Source: Eubacterium ruminantium
Lineage (GTDB): Bacteria; Bacillota; Clostridia; Lachnospirales; Lachnospiraceae
Assembly (NCBI RefSeq): GCF_900167085.1
Contig: NZ_FUXA01000007.1
Coordinates: forward strand, 124,001 to 188,000
Length of the DNA: 64,000 nt
Direction: 5' to 3'
A model generated the notes under the pieces. It saw only the letters and a list, made by a program, of their open reading frames with translations, did not search any database and was not told the origin of the DNA. Positions 27,334-36,300 of the stretch are shown piece by piece. Position numbers and translations under genes: made by a program. Every line of letters begins with the position of its first letter. Positions within the stretch are counted from its first letter, which is position 1.

Positions 27334-28578
27334 TCAGTTAGAATTCATCCTTATTATCATGCCTTTTTTTAGGCAATCTGCCGAAATATTGAACTTAATA
27401 TATAACTTTTGACTAGGATGAGGCGCCGATTCCTGTTCACGACCATATTCATCACGAATAGATTTCACTTCAGCTTTTATGTCACCCTTTCTGAAATCCA
27501 TTATTTCAACATTATCACCGATACAGAACTTATTCTTCTGATACAGAAGCACGCTTCCGTCATCATTTACTTCTTCAATAACTCCAAGATATATATAATT
27601 TCTGACATATGTATTGGAATCATAAATCTGTGAATCGCTGTCAGGCTTTCCAAAATAAAATCCTGTTGTAAACTGTCTATATGTGCAAGCAGATATCTGC
27701 TCTTTATAATGTTCTATCTTACTTTTATATAATTCAGGTGATTCAAGGTAATCATCTATAGCTTCTCTGTATGTTCTGGCCGCAGCTGCAACATACAGTT
27801 TAGTTTTCATTCTTCCTTCTATCTTAAAAGAATATATACCGGCTTCTATCATTTCCGGAATATGTTCTATCATACAAAGATCCTTAGAGTTGAAAATATA
27901 TGTTCCTCTCTCATCTTCTTCAATCGGCATATATTCTCCCGGTCTTGATTCCTCAACAACCGCATATTTCCATCTGCAAGGATGTGTACAAAGTCCGCGG
28001 TTCGCATCTCTTCCGGCCATGTAATTCGAAAGAAGGCATCTTCCCGAATATGATATACACATAGCACCATGCATAAATGCTTCTATCTCGAGATCATCAG
28101 GAATATTCGCTCTTATCTCTTTAATCTCCGCAAGGGAAAGTTCTCTTGCTGTAACAACCCTTTTAGCACCCATACCATACCAGAAATTAAATGTTTCATA
28201 ATTAGTATTATTTGCCTGAGTACTTATATGAAGTTCCATTTCCGGCATATACTTTTTCGCCAGCATAAAAACCCCCGGGTCGGAAATAAGAACCGCATCC
28301 AGTCCTACATCCTTTATCTCTTTGAAATATTCAGGGATCTCATGAATATCATTATTATGAGCGAAAATATTAACGGTAAGATATACTTTAGCGCCATGAG
28401 CATGAGCATATTCAACGCCCTTTTTCATGTCTTCTATACTAAAATTATCAGCCTTGGCACGAAGTCCAAATCTCTGACCTCCTATGTATACCGCATCTGC
28501 GCCGTAATCAACAGCACATATCAAAGTATCAAGCCCTCCCGCAGGAAGAAGCAATTCTACAGTTTTATCTTTATTCAT
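27334..28578 (-). CDS. trhP: U32 family protein, probable tRNA uridine 5-hydroxylation enzyme (TrhP)
   Basis: A 414-residue peptidase-U32-family protein. This family is now known to act in prephenate-dependent RNA hydroxylation; TrhP makes 5-hydroxyuridine at tRNA position 34. The N-terminal TIM-barrel part has LLLPAGGLDTLICAVDYGADAVYIGG, and the conserved cysteines that hold an iron-sulfur cluster appear in MCISYSGRCLLSNY and RGLCTHPCRW (about residues 166-200), with a further Cys near 310. A C-terminal beta-barrel follows. It lies downstream of trmR, whose product methylates ho5U34, as in Bacillus yrrM-yrrN-yrrO; here one U32 gene stands where Bacillus has two. The start is the ATG after GGAGGAGAG; a TTG four codons upstream overlaps that site. 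Confidence 0.88.
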   Translation of the reverse strand: MNKDKTVELLLPAGGLDTLICAVDYGADAVYIGGQRFGLRAKADNFSIEDMKKGVEYAHAHGAKVYLTVNIFAHNNDIHEIPEYFKEIKDVGLDAVLISDPGVFMLAKKYMPEMELHISTQANNTNYETFNFWYGMGAKRVVTARELSLAEIKEIRANIPDDLEIEAFMHGAMCISYSGRCLLSNYMAGRDANRGLCTHPCRWKYAVVEESRPGEYMPIEEDERGTYIFNSKDLCMIEHIPEMIEAGIYSFKIEGRMKTKLYVAAAARTYREAIDDYLESPELYKSKIEHYKEQISACTYRQFTTGFYFGKPDSDSQIYDSNTYVRNYIYLGVIEEVNDDGSVLLYQKNKFCIGDNVEIMDFRKGDIKAEVKSIRDEYGREQESAPHPSQKLYIKFNISADCLKKGMIIRMNSN

Positions 28579-28686
28579 TCTCTCCTCCAATGATACTCAG
28601 AATTTTTATACCACAAGAATTATCATCAATTCGCCGGATATTTTATATCATAAAACACTACAAATCTCAGCATAAATCACGAAAAT

Positions 28687-29442
28687 TCAGTTAACGATTG
28701 ATACCGACATGCCGTCTCCCACGGATAAAAGCACTGTCGAAAGTCTTTCGTCATTTTTTATATTTTTTAAGAACTCTCTCATCTTATCATGGACCGTTCT
28801 GTCTCTTTTTTCAACAAGAAAATGTGATTCAATGATCTCGCCATCCAAAAGAATATTATCGGTAATTATAATCGTTCCTTTATGGCTCAGTCTTATAGCC
28901 TCTTCCATATAATTCTTATACTGAGCTTTGGCCGCATCAATAAATATCATATCAAATGTTCCATAATTCTGAACATCCATTTTCTTCATCACTTCATATG
29001 CATCCCCTCTAAGAAGGGTGATATTGTTATTTAATTTATCATCACTCGTCGAACCATAGTTTTCCAATGCATCTCCGCCTGATGTACAGCATTCTTCCAT
29101 TGTATCTCGTATATTTTTTGTCTCTATACCTAAAACTTTGCGGAAGTTTTCTTCCGCCTCATCCGCTCTTTCTTCTTCAAGTTCTATGGTTACTATCTTC
29201 GGTGAGATACCTCTCCCCTTGGATACACTATCCATATATAAAGCAGAATAACCGACTGCCGCTCCGACTTCCAGAATCTTTTCCGGTCCTGACATAAGAA
29301 TAAGGAGCTTTAAAAGCTCCTTAGTATTCTTCCTGATAACCGGTATACCTCTGGCACGAGCATCTAAATAAATATCATTCAGCTTTCCTTCATCATCTGA
29401 TATAAATGATTCCAAAAATGAATTAACGCGTGAATAATCCAT
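28687..29442 (-). CDS. trmR: TrmR-like tRNA 5-hydroxyuridine O-methyltransferase
   Basis: A 251-residue class I SAM-dependent O-methyltransferase. Motif I EILEVGAAVGYSALYM binds SAM, and FDMIFIDAAKAQYKNYM and IIITDNILLDGEI match the metal-assisted O-methyltransferase (AdoMet_MTase_3) family. In Bacillus the neighbour-equivalent YrrM (TrmR) converts ho5U34 of tRNA to mo5U34; the U32 gene directly downstream supports the same role. The region near residues 110-135 (Cys/Ser/Gly/Asn-rich) looks like an insertion relative to the roughly 215-residue Bacillus protein. I chose ATG 29440-29442 because GGGGAGGAG precedes it; a longer form would overlap the upstream gene's end. Confidence 0.88.
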   Translation of the reverse strand: MDYSRVNSFLESFISDDEGKLNDIYLDARARGIPVIRKNTKELLKLLILMSGPEKILEVGAAVGYSALYMDSVSKGRGISPKIVTIELEEERADEAEENFRKVLGIETKNIRDTMEECCTSGGDALENYGSTSDDKLNNNITLLRGDAYEVMKKMDVQNYGTFDMIFIDAAKAQYKNYMEEAIRLSHKGTIIITDNILLDGEIIESHFLVEKRDRTVHDKMREFLKNIKNDERLSTVLLSVGDGMSVSIVN

Positions 29443-29475
29443 CTTACCGCTCCTCCCCTGGTTCACTATTATCAT

Positions 29476-30105
29476 CTACTCCTCATAATCGCCGTCTCCG
29501 GAATCATCAGATCCACCATCTGAATCAGAACTGTCCGAATCAGAGCTGTCCGAATCTGAACTATCCGAATCTGAACTATCTGAATCAGAGCTGTCCGAAT
29601 CTTCTTTCTTTTCAGAATCTCCGGAAGTTGCTCCATTTACACCTTCTTTTCCTGATTTATCATCCAGATTCTTTCGTTTTAGTTTGTTCTTATCTTGAAC
29701 AACCTTTCTGATAACAGTTCTTCCACTCATAGACTCGATGATCTCATTATAAGTCATGGAAGCTTTAAGTTTGTATTTGCCCGGTTTGATATCCTTATTG
29801 TATTTGCCGAGATAAAGCTTTGCTGCCATAACGTATTTATTCTTAACAAGCTTAGCCTTATAAAGTGTCTTTGCAATATCCATTGCCGACTCATCTTCGC
29901 CGACCTCAACAGTTACGGTTGTATTTGATCCCGGACTCGCTGCCGAATCACTGAATACATTATATGTAAAATCAAATGCTACAGAAAAACCTCTTACAAT
30001 GAAATATACCAAAAGTACATCGATAAAAAGCTCCAATGTGTAAAACATAGCTGATTTTAGTGTTCTCTCTGCTCTTTTCCCCATACTTTTTTTAATTTTG
30101 ATCAT
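29476..30105 (-). CDS. MltG-like membrane protein lacking the catalytic domain, with Ser-Asp repeat tail
   Basis: A 209-residue protein occupying the mltG position between the YlbF-like gene and trmR. Residues about 20-45 are a membrane helix, and about 60-125 resemble the LysM-like N-terminal subdomain of MltG (VEVGEDESAMDIAKTLYKAKLVKN ... KPGKYKLKASMTYNEII). True MltG (about 350 residues) continues into a lytic transglycosylase domain with a catalytic Glu; here the protein instead ends in a Lys/Asp linker and a (Ser-Ser-Asp-Ser-Asp)n tail and an acidic end. It therefore cannot cleave glycan as MltG does. The reading frame is intact, so it appears to be a maintained short form, perhaps a regulator or wall-binding protein. 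Confidence 0.75.
   Translation of the reverse strand: MIKIKKSMGKRAERTLKSAMFYTLELFIDVLLVYFIVRGFSVAFDFTYNVFSDSAASPGSNTTVTVEVGEDESAMDIAKTLYKAKLVKNKYVMAAKLYLGKYNKDIKPGKYKLKASMTYNEIIESMSGRTVIRKVVQDKNKLKRKNLDDKSGKEGVNGATSGDSEKKEDSDSSDSDSSDSDSSDSDSSDSDSSDSDGGSDDSGDGDYEE
29521..29595. repeat. 15-bp tandem repeat, five copies, encoding a Ser/Asp tail
   Basis: Five adjacent 15-nt units (variants of TGAATCAGAGCTGTC) lie in frame in the MltG-like gene and encode repeated Asp-Ser-Ser-Asp-Ser. Third-position differences between units show the repeat is old enough to have drifted while keeping the protein sequence. Confidence 0.9.
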
Positions 30106-30107
30106 AA

Positions 30108-30446
30108 TTAAATTCCCTCATCAAGATAATTAAATATTATATCGGCTGCCGTTATATCAAGCATAGTTTTAAGCAGCCTTCTTAAAGCGCTTTCCGCTCT
30201 AATATATTCATCCACCAATGGATTATGAAGAAGTTCATCATTGGACGCATAAAGCCCCGCAGTTTCTTCATAAGCATTGTAGCTGTAATCCTGTATCTCA
30301 CGATTTTTAACATATAGCTCACGAAGCCTTTTTTCAAGATCTTCGTTTCTGCGCAAATGATTTCTTGCACTAACATAGTTTTTGTATTCTATTGAATTTT
30401 TAATCATGCCGTTCAGTTTTTTGCATTCGGCAATTAATTCTTCCAT
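30108..30446 (-). CDS. YlbF/YmcA-family small helical protein
   Basis: A 112-residue all-helical protein with the pattern of the Com_YlbF (DUF964) family: AECKKLNGMIKNSIEYKNYVSARNHLR near the N terminus and NPLVDEYIRAESALRRLLKTMLDITAADI near the C terminus. In Bacillus, YlbF, YmcA and YaaT form a complex that guides RNase Y and affects competence, sporulation and biofilm formation. It lies 4 nt downstream of rnj, so an RNA-processing link is attractive, but function is inferred from family and neighbourhood. Confidence 0.75.
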   Translation of the reverse strand: MEELIAECKKLNGMIKNSIEYKNYVSARNHLRRNEDLEKRLRELYVKNREIQDYSYNAYEETAGLYASNDELLHNPLVDEYIRAESALRRLLKTMLDITAADIIFNYLDEGI

Positions 30447-30450
30447 AATA

Positions 30451-32115
30451 CTAAACCTCAGAAATGATAGGTAAGATCATCGGGCTCCTCTTTGTTCTTT
30501 TCCACAGAAATTCTCCAAGGGCATCCCTTATTGCTGTCTTAAGCTTATTCCAGTCAGCAGAACCACGTCCTGTATTGTCCTGGATAGCTTCTTCAACAAC
30601 CATCCTGCAATCTTCGATCAGAGATTCAGATTCTCTGACATATACAAATCCTCTTGAAACAATATCAGGTCCGGCCATAACCATTCCACTTCCCTTCTCA
30701 AGGGTGATAGCAACGATTATAAGACCATTTTCAGATAAATGCTGTCTGTCTCGTAAAACAATATTTCCGACATCGCCTACACCAAGTCCGTCAACAAGAA
30801 CTCCCGCTGCAGGCACTCTTCCGGTAACTTCCAACATATCTCCCGATATACTTAGTACATCTCCGGTTTTAAGAATCTTGATATTTTCTCTTTCAATTCC
30901 CATCTCATGAGCAAGCTCGGCATGCGCTTTAAGATGTCTATACTCTCCGTGAACCGGAATAGCATATTTTGGTCTTGTAAGTGCATACATAAGTTTAAGC
31001 TCTTCCTGACAGGCATGTCCGGATACATGTGTATCCTGGTAAATAACCTTTGCGCCCTTCATCTCAAGTTCATTGATTATCTTATATACCGACTTTTCAT
31101 TTCCAGGTATCGGATGAGATGAAAATACAACAAGATCTCCCGGTTTGATCTTAATCTTATTATGTACTGATGCAGCAATCCTTGATAATACAGCCATATC
31201 TTCACCCTGACTACCGGTTGTGATATATACGAGCTGATCATCTTTATAATTACTTGCCTCATCTATATCAATAAGTGTATTGCCCGGAATATTTATATAT
31301 CCAAGCTCAGAAGCAATATTGATGATATTCACCATACTTCTTCCTTCAACTATACACTTTCTGCCATATTTATAAGCAGAATTGATTATCTGCTGAACTC
31401 TGTCTACATTACTTGCAAATGTAGCAATGATAAGTCGTCTGTCTCTATTATCATCAAAGATATGATCAAGAGTCTTTCCGACTGTCTTCTCAGATGGTGT
31501 AAATCCCGGTCTTTCAACATTTGTTGAATCAGCCATAAGCGCAAGCACGCCCTTCTTACCAAGTTCACCAAATCTCTGAAGATCGATTATACCACCATAT
31601 ACAGGAGTGTAATCAACTTTAAAATCTCCCGTGTGAACAATGATACCTGCCGGTGTATAAATAGCAAGTGCCGCAGAATCCGCGATACTATGGTTGGTTC
31701 TTATAAACTCAACTCTGAAGCATCCAAGATTTATAGTCTGTCCATACGAAACAACTTTTCTCTTAACATTGTTCGCAAGTTCATGTTCTTTTAATTTATA
31801 TTCAATAAGTCCCATTGTAAGCTTTGTAGCATAAATAGGCATATTGATCTGCTTTTCAACATACGGAATCGATCCTATATGATCTTCATGTCCGTGTGTA
31901 ACAACAAGTCCCTTAACCTTGTCTTTATTTTCAATGAGGTATGTCACATCAGGAATAACCAGATCGATACCCAACATACCGTCATCAGGGAAGGACAGAC
32001 CACAATCCACAACGATAATGCTGTCCTCATATTCTATGGCCGTGATATTCATTCCTATTTGTTCCAGTCCTCCAAGGGGAATGATCTTCACCGGCGTATT
32101 ACTCTTAGTCGCCAA
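30451..32115 (-). CDS. rnj: ribonuclease J
   Basis: A 554-residue metallo-beta-lactamase/beta-CASP RNase with 5'-to-3' exonuclease and endonuclease activity, central to mRNA turnover and 16S maturation in Firmicutes. The zinc-binding motif THGHEDHIG is near residues 75-83, with TGDFKVDYTP, TGSQGE and the beta-CASP motifs DTHVSGHA and PVHGEYRHL following. The C-terminal dimerisation domain ends at a region similar to RNase J1. The start appears to be a TTG (32113-32115) 6 nt after GGAGGTT, since no ATG is placed there. It is 2 nt from the DUF1292 gene upstream and 4 nt from the YlbF-like gene downstream. Confidence 0.95.
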   Translation of the reverse strand: MATKSNTPVKIIPLGGLEQIGMNITAIEYEDSIIVVDCGLSFPDDGMLGIDLVIPDVTYLIENKDKVKGLVVTHGHEDHIGSIPYVEKQINMPIYATKLTMGLIEYKLKEHELANNVKRKVVSYGQTINLGCFRVEFIRTNHSIADSAALAIYTPAGIIVHTGDFKVDYTPVYGGIIDLQRFGELGKKGVLALMADSTNVERPGFTPSEKTVGKTLDHIFDDNRDRRLIIATFASNVDRVQQIINSAYKYGRKCIVEGRSMVNIINIASELGYINIPGNTLIDIDEASNYKDDQLVYITTGSQGEDMAVLSRIAASVHNKIKIKPGDLVVFSSHPIPGNEKSVYKIINELEMKGAKVIYQDTHVSGHACQEELKLMYALTRPKYAIPVHGEYRHLKAHAELAHEMGIERENIKILKTGDVLSISGDMLEVTGRVPAAGVLVDGLGVGDVGNIVLRDRQHLSENGLIIVAITLEKGSGMVMAGPDIVSRGFVYVRESESLIEDCRMVVEEAIQDNTGRGSADWNKLKTAIRDALGEFLWKRTKRSPMILPIISEV

Positions 32116-32117
32116 AA

Positions 32118-32378
32118 CTAAACCTCCAAATTAATATCGTCAAGCAGTTCATTAAATATCTTTATAACTGCCATCATTTCTTCTTCGTCTTCAATCTCAT
32201 TGTAAATCGCTTCTTCATCTCCGGCGCCCGAAACGTCCCTGAGCACCATAAAATCACCGTCCTCTGTATCATCAGGGGAATCGGTCACAAGAATATAACT
32301 TTTACCTTGCAGCTTTGTCTCTGCAATAATGAAGAAGGATACTTCACCGTCTTCTGTCTCAAAAATAATCTCTTCCAA
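32118..32378 (-). CDS. DUF1292 family protein (YrzB-like)
   Basis: An 86-residue, strongly acidic protein of the DUF1292 family, recognisable by FETEDGEVSFFIIAETKLQGKSYILV and the acidic ending. The family is found with ruvX and ireB in Firmicutes (Bacillus yrzB); its role is unknown. The start codon reads TTG at 32376-32378 (then GAA GAG), preceded by AGGAC. It nearly abuts rnj. Confidence 0.85.
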   Translation of the reverse strand: MEEIIFETEDGEVSFFIIAETKLQGKSYILVTDSPDDTEDGDFMVLRDVSGAGDEEAIYNEIEDEEEMMAVIKIFNELLDDINLEV

Positions 32379-32459
32379 ATCTTTTGTCCTTTACATTAAT
32401 ACAACGAACCAATAACCGACCAAAATGCCGCCGGATAAACATGCATAATAATTTCCAAG

Positions 32460-32885
32460 TTATGCGTTTTTCTTCATATCAAGATAATTCTGTAAAATAA
32501 TTGCGGCCGCCATCTTATCGATATATTCCTTACGTCCGGATGCTACCACACCGGTTTCCTCAAGTATTCTGTCAGCCTCAATAGTCGTAAGTCTCTCATC
32601 CACAAGAATAACAGGAAGCCCTGTTCTTCTTTCAAGCATCTCCCTGAATTCATCAGTTGCCGCTGCACGTTCTCCCAGCGTATTATTCATATTCTTAGGA
32701 TATCCGAGAACTATCTCCTCAACATTATATTCAGAAATGATCTCTTCAATCTTTGCTACAGTTTTTCTAAGTTTATTTGCTCTTTCTCTCTCAATCGTAA
32801 GAAGAGGCTGTGCTGTTATCAGCAACTCATCGGAAATAGCAACTCCTACTGTTTTTGTTCCGTAATCAAGACCTATTACTCTCAT
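32460..32885 (-). CDS. ruvX: Holliday junction resolvase-like protein RuvX (YqgF)
   Basis: A 141-residue RNase H-fold nuclease. Motifs are [14 protein letters not shown] at the N terminus (catalytic Asp), [17 protein letters not shown] in the middle and [15 protein letters not shown] near residue 97. Family members resolve Holliday junctions in vitro and process 16S rRNA ends in vivo. It follows ireB after one intergenic base and precedes DUF1292, the standard Firmicutes order. An 81-nt gap separates it from the DUF1292 gene. Confidence 0.94.
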   Translation of the reverse strand: MRVIGLDYGTKTVGVAISDELLITAQPLLTIERERANKLRKTVAKIEEIISEYNVEEIVLGYPKNMNNTLGERAAATDEFREMLERRTGLPVILVDERLTTIEADRILEETGVVASGRKEYIDKMAAAIILQNYLDMKKNA

Positions 32886-32886
32886 T

Positions 32887-33153
32887 TTATCTTCCGTCCC
32901 TAAGCTTCGTATCTATATAATTTTCCATAAGGACTTCTATGATCTCATCTCTTTCAGCTTTCATGATAAGGCTTCTTGCACCCTTGTAACTTGTAATATA
33001 TGTCGGATCACCGCTCATGATATAACCTACTATCTGGCTAACAGGATTATAGCCTTTCTCAGAGAGAGCAGCATAAACCTGTTCGATGATCTCAGGTACT
33101 TCAAGTGTAGATTCTTTTACTATATCAACATCCTGTGTCCTTTGATTGTTCAT
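32887..33153 (-). CDS. ireB: IreB family regulatory phosphoprotein
   Basis: An 88-residue IreB (DUF965, YrzL) protein. In Enterococcus, IreB is phosphorylated by the PASTA kinase IreK and limits cephalosporin resistance. The conserved core [35 protein letters not shown] is intact. Thr residues are present in the N-terminal region ([13 protein letters not shown]), where the known phosphothreonines lie. A PASTA kinase and PP2C phosphatase are encoded about 20 kb away in this same window. The usual upstream neighbour alaS is absent. Confidence 0.93.
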   Translation of the reverse strand: MNNQRTQDVDIVKESTLEVPEIIEQVYAALSEKGYNPVSQIVGYIMSGDPTYITSYKGARSLIMKAERDEIIEVLMENYIDTKLRDGR

Positions 33154-33300
33154 TGTATCACATCCTTATTCGCTAATGTATTAATATCTGTTAAAACACC
33201 CTTATACTCACAGTTAACCATTATCATATCTTATTTTAAGATTAAACGCAAGTTTTCTGTTTTCTTACGTTTACCAAAGCAAATATAAGAAAATAAATAA

Positions 33301-36300
33301 TTAAAGAAAACTAAAGCTTAACTGTCCCTGTTCAGGCATGTCTCCGAGTATTCCAAGTTCAGCCATTTTATCTACAACGGTCTTCGATATCTTAGCTCTG
33401 TCACGAAGTTCTTCCTGAGAAAGGAAGACGCCATCCTTCGCAGCAGCCTTAAGCTGAGCCGCAGCCTTTTCGCCCATTCCGTCGATGGAAGCAAGACTCG
33501 GCATGATCTTTCCGTCTATTACCTGGAAATATTTATCATCAGCCTTGTAAATATCTATAGGCATGAATTCAAATCCGCGGGCATACATTTCCTGGACTAT
33601 TCTCATATCCTTGATACTGTCAGCATCCTTCGCCGTCTGATCCTTCTTGTCTATCTTTCTAAGTTCGGCAAGACATCTGTCAAGTTTATCTCTTCCCTGA
33701 CACATCTGTTCATAACTGAATGCATCCGCACGAATACTGAAAAACGCAGCATAATAAGCCTGTGGATAATAGATCTTATAATAAGCTATTCTCCACGCCA
33801 TCATTACATATGCAGCCGCATGTGCTTTCGGGAACATGTATTTAATCTTCTCGCATGACCATATGTACCAGTCCGGAATATTATGCGCAGCCATGTCTTC
33901 CTTCCACTGCGCCCATTCCTTACATTTTCCTCCGGCAACTTTTCCCTTACGAACATTTTCCATAATGCTGAATGCTTCACCGGATTCAAGTCCCATATGG
34001 ATCAGATAAACCATGATATCATCTCGACAGCAGATTGCCGAAGAAAGCTTACATTTACCTTCTTCAATAAGTGTCTGTGCATTGCCGAGCCATACGTCGG
34101 TACCATGGGAAAGACCTGAAATTCTTACGAGATCCGAGAAACTTTCCGGCTTTGCATCGATAACCATCTGCATAGCAAAATCAGTACCGAACTCAGGTAT
34201 ACCAAGGCAGCCAAGAGGCGTTCCGCCTATATCAGACGGCTTTAATCCGAGCACTTCCGTTCCGTGGAATAATGACATAACCTTTTCATCATCCAAAGGA
34301 ACTTTTTTCGCGTCCGTACCTGTCAGATCCTCAAGCCTTCTTATCATTGTAGGATCATCGTGTCCGAGAATATCAAATTTAAGAAGGTTATGGTCGATGG
34401 AATGATATTCGAAATGAGTTGTGGTAATATCGGTTGTCATATCATTTGCCGGTCTCTGAATAGGTGTAAATGAATAGATCTCTTCATTTGCCGGAAGAAC
34501 TATAATTCCTCCCGGATGCTGTCCTGTAGTTCTCTTTACGCCTGTACATCTTGCAGCAAGTCGTTCTATCTCCGCTCTTCTCTTGGTTATTCCTCTCGCT
34601 TCGCAGTATTTAAGAACATATCCATAAGCCGTCTTCTCCGCAAGAGTACCTATGGTTCCTGCTCGGAAGGCTTTACCTTTTCCGAATATTTCCTCTATAT
34701 ATGCATGGGCTCTCGGCTGGTAATCGCCCGAGAAGTTAAGGTCAATATCAGGCTCCTTATCACCCTTAAATCCAAGGAAAGTTTCAAATGGAATATCATG
34801 CCCTTCCTTTTTCATCTTCGTTCCGCATTTCGGACAATCGCAATCAGGCATGTCACATCCTGACATACCGCTGTAGCTCTTAACAAGCTCCGAGTCGAAA
34901 TCAGTATAGTAGCAATTCGGGCAAATATAATGAGGTGACAAAGGATTAACCTCTGTAATACCCGCCATAGTAGCTGCAAATGAAGAACCAACAGAACCTC
35001 TCGATCCTACAAGATAGCCGTCATCATTTGATTTCCAAACAAGTTTCTGAGCGATGATATACATAACGGAGTAACCATTTCCGATAATGGAATTCAGTTC
35101 CTTCTCAAGTCTCGTTTCAACTATCTCAGGAAGGTTAGGTCCGTATATTTCATGGGCCTTTGTATAGCAGATATCTCTAAGTGTCTTATCAGAATTCTCG
35201 ATAACCGGAGGAGCCTTATCCGGACGTACCGGACTTATCTTCTCGATCATGTCGCATATCTTGTTGGAATTCTCTATAACTATCTCTCTTGCTTTGTCAT
35301 ATCCTAGGAAGCTGAATTCATCAAGCATTTCTCTTGTTGTTCTGAAATAAAGAGGCGGCAGAACCTGTTCAACACTTTCGCCATTTTCCGCTGCATCTTT
35401 AAGAGCCTTTTTCATAGAACCCTTATTCATATTCCCTTCGATGACGATTTCTCTGTATATATCATCTTCCGGATCAAGGAAATGAACATTTCCCGTTGCA
35501 ACAACAGGCTTACCGTATTCTTCTCCGAGCTCGACTATCTTTCTAACGATTTCCTCTAAATCCTCTCTCGAAGTTACACGGCTTCTGTCATCATTTATCA
35601 TATATTCGTCATTTGAAGGCGGCTGAACTTCAAGATAATCGAAGAACTTAACAAGGTTCGCAATATCCTCATCAGATGCACCGTTCAAAAGATATTCATA
35701 AAGTTCACTTCCCGAAGTTCCCGAGCCCACAAGAAGACCTTCTCTATACTGCTCAACAAGGCTCATAGGCATACGTGGTTTAACATTGAAGAAGTTAATA
35801 TGCGACTCGGAAATAAGTCTGTAAAGATTAACTCTACCAACATCATTTTTAACCAAAATGGTCGAATCATAAACACGGCCTTTCTTTATCTTATCGGCCG
35901 AAACACTTCCGTATGCATTGAGCTGCTCAACAGTTGTTATCCCCTTTTCTCTGATCATTTCCATCATCTTAACGAATATCTTGCCTGTAACATCAGCATC
36001 GTCACAAGCTCTATGATGATGTTTATTCTCTACACCAAAATATTTACAGAGTCTGTCCAGGTTATATCTTCCGATATCAGGAATAAATACCTGCGCAAGA
36101 GTCATGGTATCGAGAGCTGTAAAATCATATTTAAATCCCTGTCTTGTAGAATACTCTCTGATAAATCCGGTATCGAATGCGGCATTATGAGCAACTAGTA
36201 CTGCACCCTTCGAAAATTCAAGGAATTGCGGAAGTATCACCTCTATAGTCGGCGCACCCGCAACCATTGCATCAGTGATTGATGTAAGTTTTTCGATATT

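Noticed and set aside
28069-28593. 174-residue open frame on the plus strand
   Set aside because: Fully antisense to the U32 gene, no ribosome site, and composition typical of a reversed coding frame.
29521-29595. Regular short repeats considered as a CRISPR array
   Set aside because: The 15-bp units have no spacers and encode a Ser/Asp protein tail in frame. The same applies to 37661-37732.
33154-33300. T-box or alaS remnant upstream of ireB
   Set aside because: The 147-nt gap has small A/T-rich hairpins but no T-box sequence or alaS coding remnant.
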